Positions 40,090-49,523 of a stretch of 64,000 nucleotides of DNA are shown here, piece after piece. The DNA is from Cryoendolithus antarcticus (taxonomy: Eukaryota > Ascomycota > Dothideomycetes > Cladosporiales > Cladosporiaceae), in assembly GCA_002077065.1 (NCBI GenBank), contig NAJO01000079.1, forward strand, positions 1-64,000. Reading direction: 5' to 3'. The notes under the pieces were generated by a model, which did no database searches, was not told the origin of the DNA, and saw nothing but the letters and a program-made list of their open reading frames with translations. Every line of letters starts with the position of its first letter. The stretch's first letter is position 1. A program made the position numbers and the translations under genes.

Positions 40090-42195
40090 TCAAAGCCCTG
40101 AACCACCCGTGCCGAACGCATCCTTAGCCCCTTCGGCACCCTCAAACGAAAACGCCCGATGTCTGCCCGCCCCAAGTCCAGTCCTCGCATCCACAACATC
40201 CTCCGCCTGCACTCTACGTGGCGGCTCTCTAGGCGGCTCCTCGCCATTGTCACTCGTGGGCGTCACCCCTGCGCTCGAATCCACCCCATTGTACAACATC
40301 TCCCTGCGCTGTATGGCCTCCTTCTCGCTCAGCTGACGGCCGTCCTTCTCTTTGACCGAAGGCATATCACCGGGCATCTCATAGATGGCGATGCTCTTCG
40401 AATCCGCCTCGGTGATGTTCGACAAAGGTGAGAGAAGGGTGTTGCTGCCAGAGGACATGTAGGTGCCTCCACCCGCTGAAGAGGGGTGAGGAGAGGAGGC
40501 ATCAGTGCCATAGTGGGACGAGGGGCTGCTGGGTGAACCGGGTGTGCCCATGCGAGAGTTGGGCGGCATGAGTAAGCCTTTGCGGTCTGCATCGTGGTGA
40601 GTCATGCCGAAGGGAATGGGTTCTGAGCCGGCGAGCTCAGCCTTGGGGAACACCGTTCCAGTCGCCGCGTCGCTGTGGCCGGCATCGCTGTTCGTGTCGT
40701 TGTTCAGGGTCTTCTCGTCCATAGAGATGCGCTTCTGCTTCTTGTTGCGACGGTGGCGCCAGAAGAGCAACGCAGCCAGAATCGCGAGGATCACAATCAC
40801 GCCGACAACAATGCCAGCAATGGCACCTGCGCCAATACCACCTCCCGATGACCCGGAGCCCGAATTGGGCGAGGAGACGCTGTCGCCGAAAAAGGGCGAC
40901 GTCCATGCGGTCGAGTTCTGAGTGACATTTGCTGCTGGAATGGCGACAAGGTTCATTTGGGCATTTTGATCCCAGAGTACTTGGGCCAACTTGAATCGAG
41001 ACACCTCATAGTCGACCGTGATGTAGGCCTCTTGCAAGAGGGTACGGCCCAGCACGTACTGACTGTCGTTGGCAGCCCGCTTGAGTGGGAAGTAATAAGA
41101 GTAGTTCTGCAGGCCACGGAACGGAGGCTGTGCTGTCAGATCAAACGCTGCGTACGGCAGTGTGATTGCAACAGTATCTGCACTGGTGAAGCCTTGGCCG
41201 AAAGTGAAAGTCACATTGGCGTTCCGCTGTAGTAAAGACGAGTGCAGGGTGCTGTTGACAAGGTACAGCTCCGTAGCATTGTCCCAAGTCAGGCCAAACT
41301 CGACTTCGAAAGCCTGACAAGCCTCAAGTGGCAGCCAGAGCTCGGGTATCGTTGAGTCGATGTAGGCGTAGACAGCGTTAGGGAGCAGTTGTGTGCCGGT
41401 GGGTGAGCTGGAGATCCGAGACGGCGTGGTGATCTGCTGCATAGCGACCATGATGTCGCGCTCGTTGTCTGAAGCGAACGTAAAGACGACGTCGTTCGCG
41501 ACGTACTTGCTACTGTCGTACCCGCCCAATGTCAATGAAGCCAGTTCGCCAGTATAGCGGTAGTGTGCGCCCGCCGTGTAGCCAAATGATACGCTAGGAA
41601 TGAGAGATTGCTCCTTCAGCTGCGTCATGTAGCTGGTGGAGGGTTCGTTGAAGTCGCTGAAGTTGGTTGGCTTGGGGTTGATACCGAAGACTCCCAAGTA
41701 GAAGTCCTCCACAGCAAGACCACCCACGGTGGTATTGCGGAGAGTAGGACCACCCTCGCCTTGTCCTCCTAGCCCGACGCGATCGTAGCCGTACAGAGCG
41801 TTGCCCTCGTAGTCGAGCTTGTCCTCGATCCACAGATCGTAGATGCCAACCCGCTCCCAGGTACTGGAGGCATTGCTCTCGAACAGCCAGCCTCGATTCT
41901 CAGCGCATGCATTCTCGTCCGCCGCCGTGGAACAGCCCTGTGGGATGATAACCCACGTCTGGTAGGAAGCGAACGAGATGTATGTGCGCACATATTGCTC
42001 TGGTGTGCCGACTCTGAGGGTGAAAGTTGACCAAGTTCCATCAATGCCATCCCAGTTCTGGTCAGGTGTGACTGATATTGGAGCAGCGATTGTAGTGGTG
42101 CTATCGGCGCGGGCGTCTAGTGCACTGCCATGGGCATAGCGGGCGTCGATTGCCAGTATGCAGCCAGCCAGCAGGAATGACAATTGCGCGAGCAT
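40090..42195 (-). CDS. Membrane-anchored pseudo-aspartic protease (A1-like, inactive)
   Basis: Single exon of 701 residues from the ATG at 42195 (the frame continues only to a GTG). After a signal peptide (to about 19) comes a pepsin-like (A1) domain, about 50-425. The first active-site motif should read DTGS after VGTPEQ; here residues 74-77 are SFAS, so the first catalytic Asp is Ser. The second site is degenerate too (IDST at 279-282 instead of D-S/T-G). A Gly/Ser stretch leads into one membrane segment (about 457-479), then a basic stop-transfer (RHRRNKKQKR) and a 220-residue Ser/Pro-rich cytoplasmic tail. The extracellular fold is intact (N-glycosylation sites, paired Cys), so it reads as a folded, non-catalytic binding or sensor protein (inference). 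The tail is long enough for signalling or phosphorylation. Confidence 0.88.
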   Translation of the reverse strand: MLAQLSFLLAGCILAIDARYAHGSALDARADSTTTIAAPISVTPDQNWDGIDGTWSTFTLRVGTPEQYVRTYISFASYQTWVIIPQGCSTAADENACAENRGWLFESNASSTWERVGIYDLWIEDKLDYEGNALYGYDRVGLGGQGEGGPTLRNTTVGGLAVEDFYLGVFGINPKPTNFSDFNEPSTSYMTQLKEQSLIPSVSFGYTAGAHYRYTGELASLTLGGYDSSKYVANDVVFTFASDNERDIMVAMQQITTPSRISSSPTGTQLLPNAVYAYIDSTIPELWLPLEACQAFEVEFGLTWDNATELYLVNSTLHSSLLQRNANVTFTFGQGFTSADTVAITLPYAAFDLTAQPPFRGLQNYSYYFPLKRAANDSQYVLGRTLLQEAYITVDYEVSRFKLAQVLWDQNAQMNLVAIPAANVTQNSTAWTSPFFGDSVSSPNSGSGSSGGGIGAGAIAGIVVGVIVILAILAALLFWRHRRNKKQKRISMDEKTLNNDTNSDAGHSDAATGTVFPKAELAGSEPIPFGMTHHDADRKGLLMPPNSRMGTPGSPSSPSSHYGTDASSPHPSSAGGGTYMSSGSNTLLSPLSNITEADSKSIAIYEMPGDMPSVKEKDGRQLSEKEAIQRREMLYNGVDSSAGVTPTSDNGEEPPREPPRRVQAEDVVDARTGLGAGRHRAFSFEGAEGAKDAFGTGGSGL

Positions 42196-43754
42196 GTTGA
42201 AGTCTTGTTGCACGCGGGTGTCGGACTTGATCGCTTAGGCACAGCAGGCCTGGCCGTCTGCGGTGTATGCTACATGTGTCACTGTTCTCCACCGCCACGG
42301 ACTGGGAGTGAGACACGCAGGGACAGAGTGGTCGATGAGGTGATGTCGATGGCAGCAACGCAGAGTCTCAAGCCCGTTGCAATACTCGGCTCGTCTTCGT
42401 CAGCACCGTATCCCCACACTCTCGGCTCCCGTGGCTCCCGAGCCTATCTTGGCGTGCCAGGAAGAAGGCGCGGTGCCGATACGATCACGCTTTGATTATT
42501 GCGGTCCGATCTCTTTCACGCAAGTGTGAGTAACTTACGCGATCAGCATGATCTCGATGATCAACGGCATACAAGGTTCGGCTGCAGCACACCAACTGCA
42601 TTGCAAAGGCAGGGGAGTGAGCTTTGTTCTACCGAGAAGGTGGTACCCCTACGTGACATGCAGCCTCGCAAACTCTCTCGACCTCCTCTCCAATCACGTT
42701 CGCGCAGCGTGTTGCTGAATTTGGCGAATCAGCCCACCCGACATCCTCGACACTCGCCACTTGGCATGTGCTTGTCGTGATTTGATGCTGCACTCTGCAC
42801 TCGCCAAGTGATGGGCCGAGCGAACAGCCGGCTCTGCCACTCGCTGTTCCTCCCGGCAGGTATGGATAACATGACGAGTCTTACCAACGGTGTGGAGTCA
42901 ACGGCGCGAAAGGACCAGGCTCCGTCCCGCACAGAAGAGTGCGCGAACGGCACGCACGTGTGAACGCGATCAGAACTATGAAGCTTATGCCCTGCTGAGC
43001 AGTTTCGCCGCAACATGTCTGAGGTAATGGATATAAGGGACTGGGCGATCACTGCAGTGCCTGTGTCAGCCGTCCAGTGAGATGTGAAGGAGCTTGTGAG
43101 GCTCTGCCTCACGGAATCGCCGCCACATCTACATCAGACAAGCTCTGCGTTGTGCTGACCTGACACCAGCTGAAAGGAACCTCCCTGCATGTCGTGCATG
43201 GCGGAAGCAGTCGATCGGGACACCACTTCGTTCGGCTGCCTGCCGCGAGGAACGTCCGGTATTTTGTGGATTTATTGGGTAGCACAGCATTCGTTCCAAA
43301 ACCCGATGGTGTGTCTTCGCGGGCTCGCTGGATTGCTACGCTGTGGTGCCTGTGCAACACAGACGCATGGTGTCTATTTTCCCCTTTACTTCAGCATGCT
43401 GTGTCAACGTGATCGTAATCGAAGAAGCAATCGCGTGTCTCGTCAGCCACACGGCACAAATACTCACCACACCCCTGCGTTTAGTTGGCAAAGTGCTCCA
43501 TCAACCGAGCTTGCATCCCATCCCGGCTCCGCACCCCAGCTTGGCAGCGTCGTGGCTTCGCCTCACCACCTCCACCACCGTCCTTCTCCGCAACAACACC
43601 GTCGCAATATTCTTTCGCTGCACACTGTTATCGCATCTGCTGGACACCTGACACTCGCTTCAGGACTACAGCATTACTCACCCACGCCATGGAGTGATCT
43701 GCTTTCCGAAGGACTGGACGTCACACCTAACATTCGCTTAGTCAATTCACAGTC
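42196..43754. other. Long divergent intergenic region, pseudo-protease / surface protein
   Basis: About 1.5 kb without a supportable gene, likely holding extended promoters of two surface-protein genes. A plus-strand frame at 43189-43896 overlaps the start of the surface-protein gene in another frame and lacks protein features. Confidence 0.4.
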
Positions 43755-46754
43755 ATGGTTCGCCATCGAGGATTCATCTCAACACTGGTCGTGGCCGCTA
43801 GTATTCTGCTTGGCCAAGCAGAGGGCCAAAGACACAAGCGGCAAGGTTTCTATGGCCAAGGTAACAGCACGAGTGCCGTCGAGCCTACACTCGTGACAGA
43901 GGCAGACACTACTGTCGTTGAAAGCACGATTACGGTCACCTATGGCTTTGCACCAGATCCCACGACATCCTCGACATCATCGTCTTCACCTGCTACAAAG
44001 CCAACAGTACCGGTCACCACGGTGATCAGCGCATCACTCGTAACCTCGACAACGCAGACTGTCAGCATTTACGCCCCACCGCCTGTCGGACCAGGCACCG
44101 GCTCACGAAGCGGCTCAACGGCCAGTGCGGGCACTGGGTCGAGCACTTCCAACGTCACCTTCGTGTATGAGCCCACCACTGGTACCGCTGCCTCTGCATC
44201 TATCACACAGTCGGCGAATGCAACATGTGGTGGTGCTACGCTCAACGTGCTCGAAGCCAGTCTGGATTGGTGGTACACACGGACCCTGGGCTACGTGGTG
44301 TCTACCCTGAGCATACAGTTCAGTCCCAACGAGTCTCAGACGGGATGGACCTTACTGCCGGCGACCACTACCTTCGACCTCACTAGTGCTCTCGCGCAGG
44401 AGACATGCTATCCCACTGCAACGGCATACAATACTGTCTACAACTACACCTCGACTGGCTACGGCTGCTCCACAGTCCCGTTTCCAGTTGCAGCAGTGAC
44501 ATCGCTCGTCACCATTGATGCTGTCAAAACGATCAATGCTACCACTGGCACTGGCACCAACCTGCCAAACCTCATCACTGTGCCGCCAACGCCGTCCATT
44601 ACCATCCCGAGCTCCGCAGGCACGTTCTCGGCTGGCACACCTTTCGTGTACTTCAGTTCGTACGAGATCATGTCGAGTCGGCCTACACAAGCTGCGAACG
44701 GGAGCTTCGAGTGCGAAACAGTGACCAGGGCATTCAAGATGAGCGCACCCTTCAGCTTTGAGTACACAGGCGAGAGTGTGGACGGGCAGTTACTGGTCGG
44801 CGAGGACGTCGTCGGTGATGTCAACCCCGCCTTCTTGGGCGTTGTCAATGCGCCGAATGGGGTCGTCGCCGGGTCCTGGGTCGCTGCACCGACAGTGGTG
44901 ATAGTCATACAAAAGACCGTACAGGCACAGGCTGCGTTGGCTGCACATACGCAGAGCTCGCAGTCGCAGCTGCAGACCCCAACCGCTACCCTGCCGTCCT
45001 TCTTGACACCGGTCGGGCCGACAGCACAGCCTGTCACTATTGCGCCATCCGCGCGTATCGAGTCCTCCCAGACGCAACTGCAAGGTCCGACACCCACTAC
45101 TGTCACCACCCGCCGCAACGTCCAAAGTGCACAGACGTTTGTTGCTCAACTTGGTCACTCCGAGACCACACTCCTGCTCCCAGCTCCGACTGACGTTCAA
45201 AGCTTCACCACTACGATTAATGGCCAAGTCCTCACAGCTAGCGCAGTGGGTGCAGCTGCGTCACCCAATCAGGGTCCGAGCACAACAGTGAAGCCGTTCC
45301 GCGCACACGGAGAATCCAGCGACATTATTCTGAACGTGCCAGTCCCCGCCACGCAGACGGTCGTCACGGCTGTTGCAGATGGCAAGACATTCACCGCTAC
45401 GGCAATGCAGGCCTTGCCTAGTCCTGGAGCTGATCAAGGAGGCAATGGTGACGCTGGGATCGGAGGCATTTTGTCTGCGATCTCGGCTGTCAACATGCCT
45501 ACGAACGCGCTCGAGGTGTTCAGTCAGGCGCTGGCGACTGCAAATCCAACCGTGCTTGCGATTATTTCCGGGCTGGGAGGTGCTGGCTCAGGGGGTGCGG
45601 GATGGTCAGGGAGTGGCTCTGGTGCTCAGCCGAATCGACTCTCGGGCGCAGCACCAGCTGCAGGCGACACCGCTGCCGCTGCCAGCATACCTCTACTGAC
45701 CGTGGGCGCGAAGACGATCACTGCGAACGCTGCTACTCAGTACTACGTTGCACCAGGTCAGACGCTGACTCCGGGTGGTTCTGTTGTGGTAGATGGCATC
45801 AGTATGAGCCTGGCTGTTGATGGCTCATACGTAGTCATGAACGGTCAAACCAAAGCACTCTCGGCACCGCACGTTACGCCTGGACCAGCCATCACCGTCG
45901 GCGGCACAGTCTACGCACCCAACGCAGGTACCGTCTACAACATCGGCGACCAGATCCTCACCCCTGGCGGCGTGATCACAGTATCAGGCACCACCATCTC
46001 GCTCGGCTCCTCGGCGGGCTACGTTGTCATCAATGGCCAGACGACGACGCTCGCAGGCTCACCTGCACTGAACGCGAACGCAGCAGCTATCACGGCCCCA
46101 CCAATGCTCACCGTCGACGGGCAGCCTTTCGCGCCAAACGCCGGCGGCTCCTACCTCATCTCCGGCCAGATCCTCACCCCAGGCGGCATTATCACGTTTT
46201 CCGGCCCGAACGGCATGGAGACAGTCTCTCTAGATGCTTCTGGCACAGCATTGATAGACATCATCTCGGGCGTCACAACGACTTCAATGATCGCTACAGC
46301 CGGCGGCATTGCAGCCACAGCCGCTCCAGTCCTGACAATCGGCGGACAGACCTTCACTGCTGTTCAGGGAGGCGCAGCGAACCCGACGTACCTCATTAAT
46401 GGCCAGACTCTCACGGCTGGTGAACAGGAGACTGTCACGCTTGGAGGGCAGACATACATTATCAGTCTCTCGCCCATGGCAACCTTGCTAGTAATCGAGC
46501 AGCTCGGACCCGGCGGCGTCATCACAGCGACCAGTCTGGAGACGCTGTTCCCTGCTACCAACACAAGAGGGACTGTGTACATGACCGCCACACTACCTGG
46601 CGGGAGCGTGACTGGTACCGCGGCCTCGCAGACTGGCTCTGCGGGCGCTACTGGAGCGGATGCTGGGCTACAGAGTGGAAGCATACCTTTGAGCCTACAG
46701 ATCTCCGCGGTGATCATCGCGATATCGACATTGGTGTTGGCTGTTGTGCTCTAG
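43755..46754 (+). CDS. GPI-type secreted surface protein with C-terminal tandem repeats
   Basis: Single exon of 999 residues. A signal peptide (about 1-24) is followed by a possible Kex2 site (KRQ at about 28-30), then a Ser/Thr-rich region, a compact Cys-containing domain at about 155-390 and more Ser/Thr-rich linkers with two related segments near 450-560. Four tandem modules of about 65-75 residues start near 648, 712, 784 and 859; each follows the pattern LTVGG-x-x-x-x-P/A-N-A, then GQ-x-LTPGG-x-(I/V)-x-V-S-G. A hydrophobic C-terminus (LSLQISAVIIAISTLVLAVVL) after small residues fits a GPI signal. It should sit on the plasma membrane or be linked to the wall. No catalytic motif is seen; adhesion or wall structure are the likely roles (inference). 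Confidence 0.85.
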   Translation: MVRHRGFISTLVVAASILLGQAEGQRHKRQGFYGQGNSTSAVEPTLVTEADTTVVESTITVTYGFAPDPTTSSTSSSSPATKPTVPVTTVISASLVTSTTQTVSIYAPPPVGPGTGSRSGSTASAGTGSSTSNVTFVYEPTTGTAASASITQSANATCGGATLNVLEASLDWWYTRTLGYVVSTLSIQFSPNESQTGWTLLPATTTFDLTSALAQETCYPTATAYNTVYNYTSTGYGCSTVPFPVAAVTSLVTIDAVKTINATTGTGTNLPNLITVPPTPSITIPSSAGTFSAGTPFVYFSSYEIMSSRPTQAANGSFECETVTRAFKMSAPFSFEYTGESVDGQLLVGEDVVGDVNPAFLGVVNAPNGVVAGSWVAAPTVVIVIQKTVQAQAALAAHTQSSQSQLQTPTATLPSFLTPVGPTAQPVTIAPSARIESSQTQLQGPTPTTVTTRRNVQSAQTFVAQLGHSETTLLLPAPTDVQSFTTTINGQVLTASAVGAAASPNQGPSTTVKPFRAHGESSDIILNVPVPATQTVVTAVADGKTFTATAMQALPSPGADQGGNGDAGIGGILSAISAVNMPTNALEVFSQALATANPTVLAIISGLGGAGSGGAGWSGSGSGAQPNRLSGAAPAAGDTAAAASIPLLTVGAKTITANAATQYYVAPGQTLTPGGSVVVDGISMSLAVDGSYVVMNGQTKALSAPHVTPGPAITVGGTVYAPNAGTVYNIGDQILTPGGVITVSGTTISLGSSAGYVVINGQTTTLAGSPALNANAAAITAPPMLTVDGQPFAPNAGGSYLISGQILTPGGIITFSGPNGMETVSLDASGTALIDIISGVTTTSMIATAGGIAATAAPVLTIGGQTFTAVQGGAANPTYLINGQTLTAGEQETVTLGGQTYIISLSPMATLLVIEQLGPGGVITATSLETLFPATNTRGTVYMTATLPGGSVTGTAASQTGSAGATGADAGLQSGSIPLSLQISAVIIAISTLVLAVVL
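45690..46540 (+). repeat. Four tandem protein modules inside the surface-protein gene
   Basis: Starts near 45696, 45890, 46105 and 46330. Shared core elements are an initial (L/I)T(V/I)-G/D-G, NGQ or ISGQ before LTPGG (LTAGE in the fourth copy), and a following V-x-G/L-x-G-x-x strand. The DNA copies are diverged, so the duplication is old. Confidence 0.8.
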
Positions 46755-47163
46755 TAAGTACTTGATATCTTACGAGCGACAGTCAGGGGAGAGGCATCTC
46801 AGTGCCATGTAATGAAGTCTACGAACACATGATCTTTTGGCTAGGGATGGATGGATGGACGGAGACATGCATGGCAAAGGGATATGGAAAGGGCAAAATG
46901 TTGTGATAGCGTTGGGCGCAACGGTCAGGGCTGGGTAATATGTGCGCAGGTGGGATCTGTTTGACATGTAGCGATTGTGGATGTTGACGATATAGCATGC
47001 GCAAGTGGTCGATAGCGGCGATCGTATAATATGTACCTTGATCTACCATATGCACCCGATGCTTTTCACTTCACGTCACTGCCCTTTTCGCAAACGCTTG
47101 CTGGCTATGCACATCACACTCGTCGCTCGAACGCAGCAATCAGACATTTACCCCCAACTCGCC
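46755..47163. other. Convergent intergenic region, surface protein / TrpRS
   Basis: 3' flanks of two converging genes; contains a short ATGGATGGATGG-like stretch near 46845. Nothing else is seen. Confidence 0.45.
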
Positions 47164-48681
47164 TTACGCCTCAGCTTTCTGCCTCGACGCCAATTTCTCC
47201 GCCTCCTTCTCGGCTTTCTTCTCAGCCAACTTCGCCGCTTTTCTCTCGCCCTTCGTACCTCTTCCGTCCTTGCCACCCTCCTTCGCCTCCCCGTTCGCCG
47301 CTCCCTCTTCCTTAACTGCAGGCGCTGCAGGCTTTGTCGGATTGGGATTTCCTTTGAACTCCAGTTTCCGCGGCTGCATGAAACTGCGCATCACCTCATC
47401 CGTAACAGACTCTCGTCGTTTCTGGAAGTCCGCGACGAAAGATTGTAACTCAGCGATGCATTTCGCTTTCATTTCACCTGTTAGTAGATCGCCGGAACGG
47501 TACCGTGTGGCGAGGGTCTCGAGCTCCCCGTCCGATTCGAGGAAGTATGAGAGATATGTGAAAGCGACATCGACATCCGGATTCCCGCCCAATTCGCGCT
47601 GTTCTTCCGCCGTTTCTCGGCCACCAGAGAACGCATGGCTGTTGATCTTCTTCTTGATCTGGTTCGGGGTGTCGGACATGAAGATCGCAGAATTGGCATC
47701 TGAAGCGCTCATCTTGCCGCCAGCGCCTTGCAGCGCAGTGAGGAATTTCGATAATATGAGTGCGGTCTTGGGGTGAGGGTCTGTCATTCGTTCGCACCTG
47801 TCGCGCAGGATGCGGAAGTAGGGTTCTTGATCTATTGCGCAGGGGATGAGGGTCATGATCTTGCTGAGGGACTTGTGCCGCATCTTCGCGGCAGGGTCCC
47901 AGGTTGGATATCTGCTATCTGGCAGGCCGAAGAGTTCTGGGTATGAGGATGGGAAGGCAGCGACGCATTGCTTCGCGCCGTAGGCTGGGAGCCCGATATT
48001 GTATTCCATTTTGAAGCCCATGGCACCGAAGGACTGCGAGAGCGTGACCATGGACTCGAATTCGGAGACGTTGCGGTAGAAGTGCCCGCCGAGGTACTCG
48101 TAGTCTGTGTAGATGAAAGTCTTCTTTGGGTCGAAGCCCAGGGCGATGATGTCTTTTATATTCTCGTGCGCGAAGGCGATGAAGTCTTCGACTGTGTTGC
48201 CTGGTTTCTGCCGACCTTCATTCTTGTTTCGCGTGTGGAGGTACTTCTCGTCGTCGGTCATCATGATCACCAAGGGCACGTCAAATAGTTCTTGTAGCTC
48301 TTTCGTGAATAGGAACGGTACGGTATGACCAAGATGCATACTCCCACTTGACGGTCCACGACCAGTGTACAGCATGAATGTACCATCGCGCTCGTAGGCG
48401 TCGAGGATCTTGTCGAAGTCTCGATGTGAGAAGAAAACTCCTCTTCGCATTAATCGGTGTGCGGGTTTGCCAGTGACTTTCTCGAACCGGGCAAGGTGTT
48501 CGGGGGTCAGGAGCTGAGTGCCAAACTCTTGCACCAGCCGGTCGTAGTCTATCGCCACGGCGTTTCCATGCTCGTCTGTGCCGCCAGAGACGTTGTAGGG
48601 GTCTATTGCTTGCGCTGCGGCGGCGATCTTTTGGGACGCTATAGGTGGGACGCCGGGGTCGGAGGTGGCGGCGGAGGTCAT
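47164..48681 (-). CDS. WRS1: Cytosolic tryptophanyl-tRNA synthetase
   Basis: Single exon of 505 residues. It starts at the ATG at 48681; the frame extends upstream only to a TTG, so there is no real mitochondrial presequence. The class I signatures are SSGSMHLGHTVPF (HIGH-like) near 125 and GGKMSASDANSAIF (KMSKS-like, here KMSAS as in eukaryotic TrpRS) near 353. The anticodon-binding helices follow, then a long Lys/Glu/Ala-rich tail (about 455-505). It charges tRNA-Trp with tryptophan in the cytosol. The tail is more extended than in yeast WRS1 and probably disordered or helical, possibly for tRNA or ribosome contact (inference). Confidence 0.95.
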   Translation of the reverse strand: MTSAATSDPGVPPIASQKIAAAAQAIDPYNVSGGTDEHGNAVAIDYDRLVQEFGTQLLTPEHLARFEKVTGKPAHRLMRRGVFFSHRDFDKILDAYERDGTFMLYTGRGPSSGSMHLGHTVPFLFTKELQELFDVPLVIMMTDDEKYLHTRNKNEGRQKPGNTVEDFIAFAHENIKDIIALGFDPKKTFIYTDYEYLGGHFYRNVSEFESMVTLSQSFGAMGFKMEYNIGLPAYGAKQCVAAFPSSYPELFGLPDSRYPTWDPAAKMRHKSLSKIMTLIPCAIDQEPYFRILRDRCERMTDPHPKTALILSKFLTALQGAGGKMSASDANSAIFMSDTPNQIKKKINSHAFSGGRETAEEQRELGGNPDVDVAFTYLSYFLESDGELETLATRYRSGDLLTGEMKAKCIAELQSFVADFQKRRESVTDEVMRSFMQPRKLEFKGNPNPTKPAAPAVKEEGAANGEAKEGGKDGRGTKGERKAAKLAEKKAEKEAEKLASRQKAEA

Positions 48682-49523
48682 GATGGGGTGCTTCTGTGGG
48701 CGATAAGGACGTGGTAGAGCAGTGTATTGAGCTATAATGCTTCGCAGCTTCGTTCCCAAATCTTGCTCGGTAATACCGTGAAGTCGCGTGAGTCAATGGC
48801 CGAAGGTCCCAAATTTGACTCGCAGCGCGTGTCACTTTGGTGGGGTCCGTTGCGGGGTGGAGTGTACATGTAAGTTACCTCATGATCTTACAACCCTTTA
48901 CTCTACTTCGTGAGCAAGACTATTATTTTATAATGATCTGATATCATTGCAAGAATCCGGCCTTCAGCTATTGACGAAAGCGGTCTCACGACGATACTGG
49001 TTTAATATCGTCGCGGACGGTAGCAACGTCGTTCTTCAATTGTTCTACGCTATTGCATGTCCACTCGCCTCTAATACCAGTGCAATTGGCATACTATCGC
49101 GCTCGGGATCATTCTCATCGCCAGCAGCGACACTTTCGCCACTGCGGTACGATCGATGGACGTTCGAGGAGCAAACTCCCCCCACGCATTTTCCAAAGTT
49201 GCGATTTCAAACGATGCGCGGAGAGTATTTCCATGGCTTTTCGCGCTTGCTGGTCCGCATCTGTATTTGCGCCTACTCAGCCGATAGAAAGGGGATCATA
49301 TGGTGTAGAGTAAGGCGTGGCGACCCATATATCTCTCTGTGGTAATTTAAGCAACTATTAAACGTTGTACAGTAGTGTATAATTTCTTCTGCGACAGTGG
49401 CCCACCACGCAAAGTGTCTTCAAACATAAGGAAGAGCCGGGTATAAGTGACAGGCGAAAAGAGACGAACGCGTCAGCGGAGAACAGATGAATCGCTATGT
49501 CCTACATACAGATCAGCCTCTCC
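48682..49523. other. Intergenic region between two minus-strand genes
   Basis: About 840 bp: promoter of the TrpRS gene and 3' flank of the ALDH gene. It is A/T-rich around 48880-48950 and 49320-49400. No gene or RNA is seen. Confidence 0.4.

Noticed and set aside
48682..48759. N-terminal extension of TrpRS that could serve as a mitochondrial presequence
   Set aside because: It starts with TTG, not ATG, and the sequence before 48681 is best read as 5' UTR.
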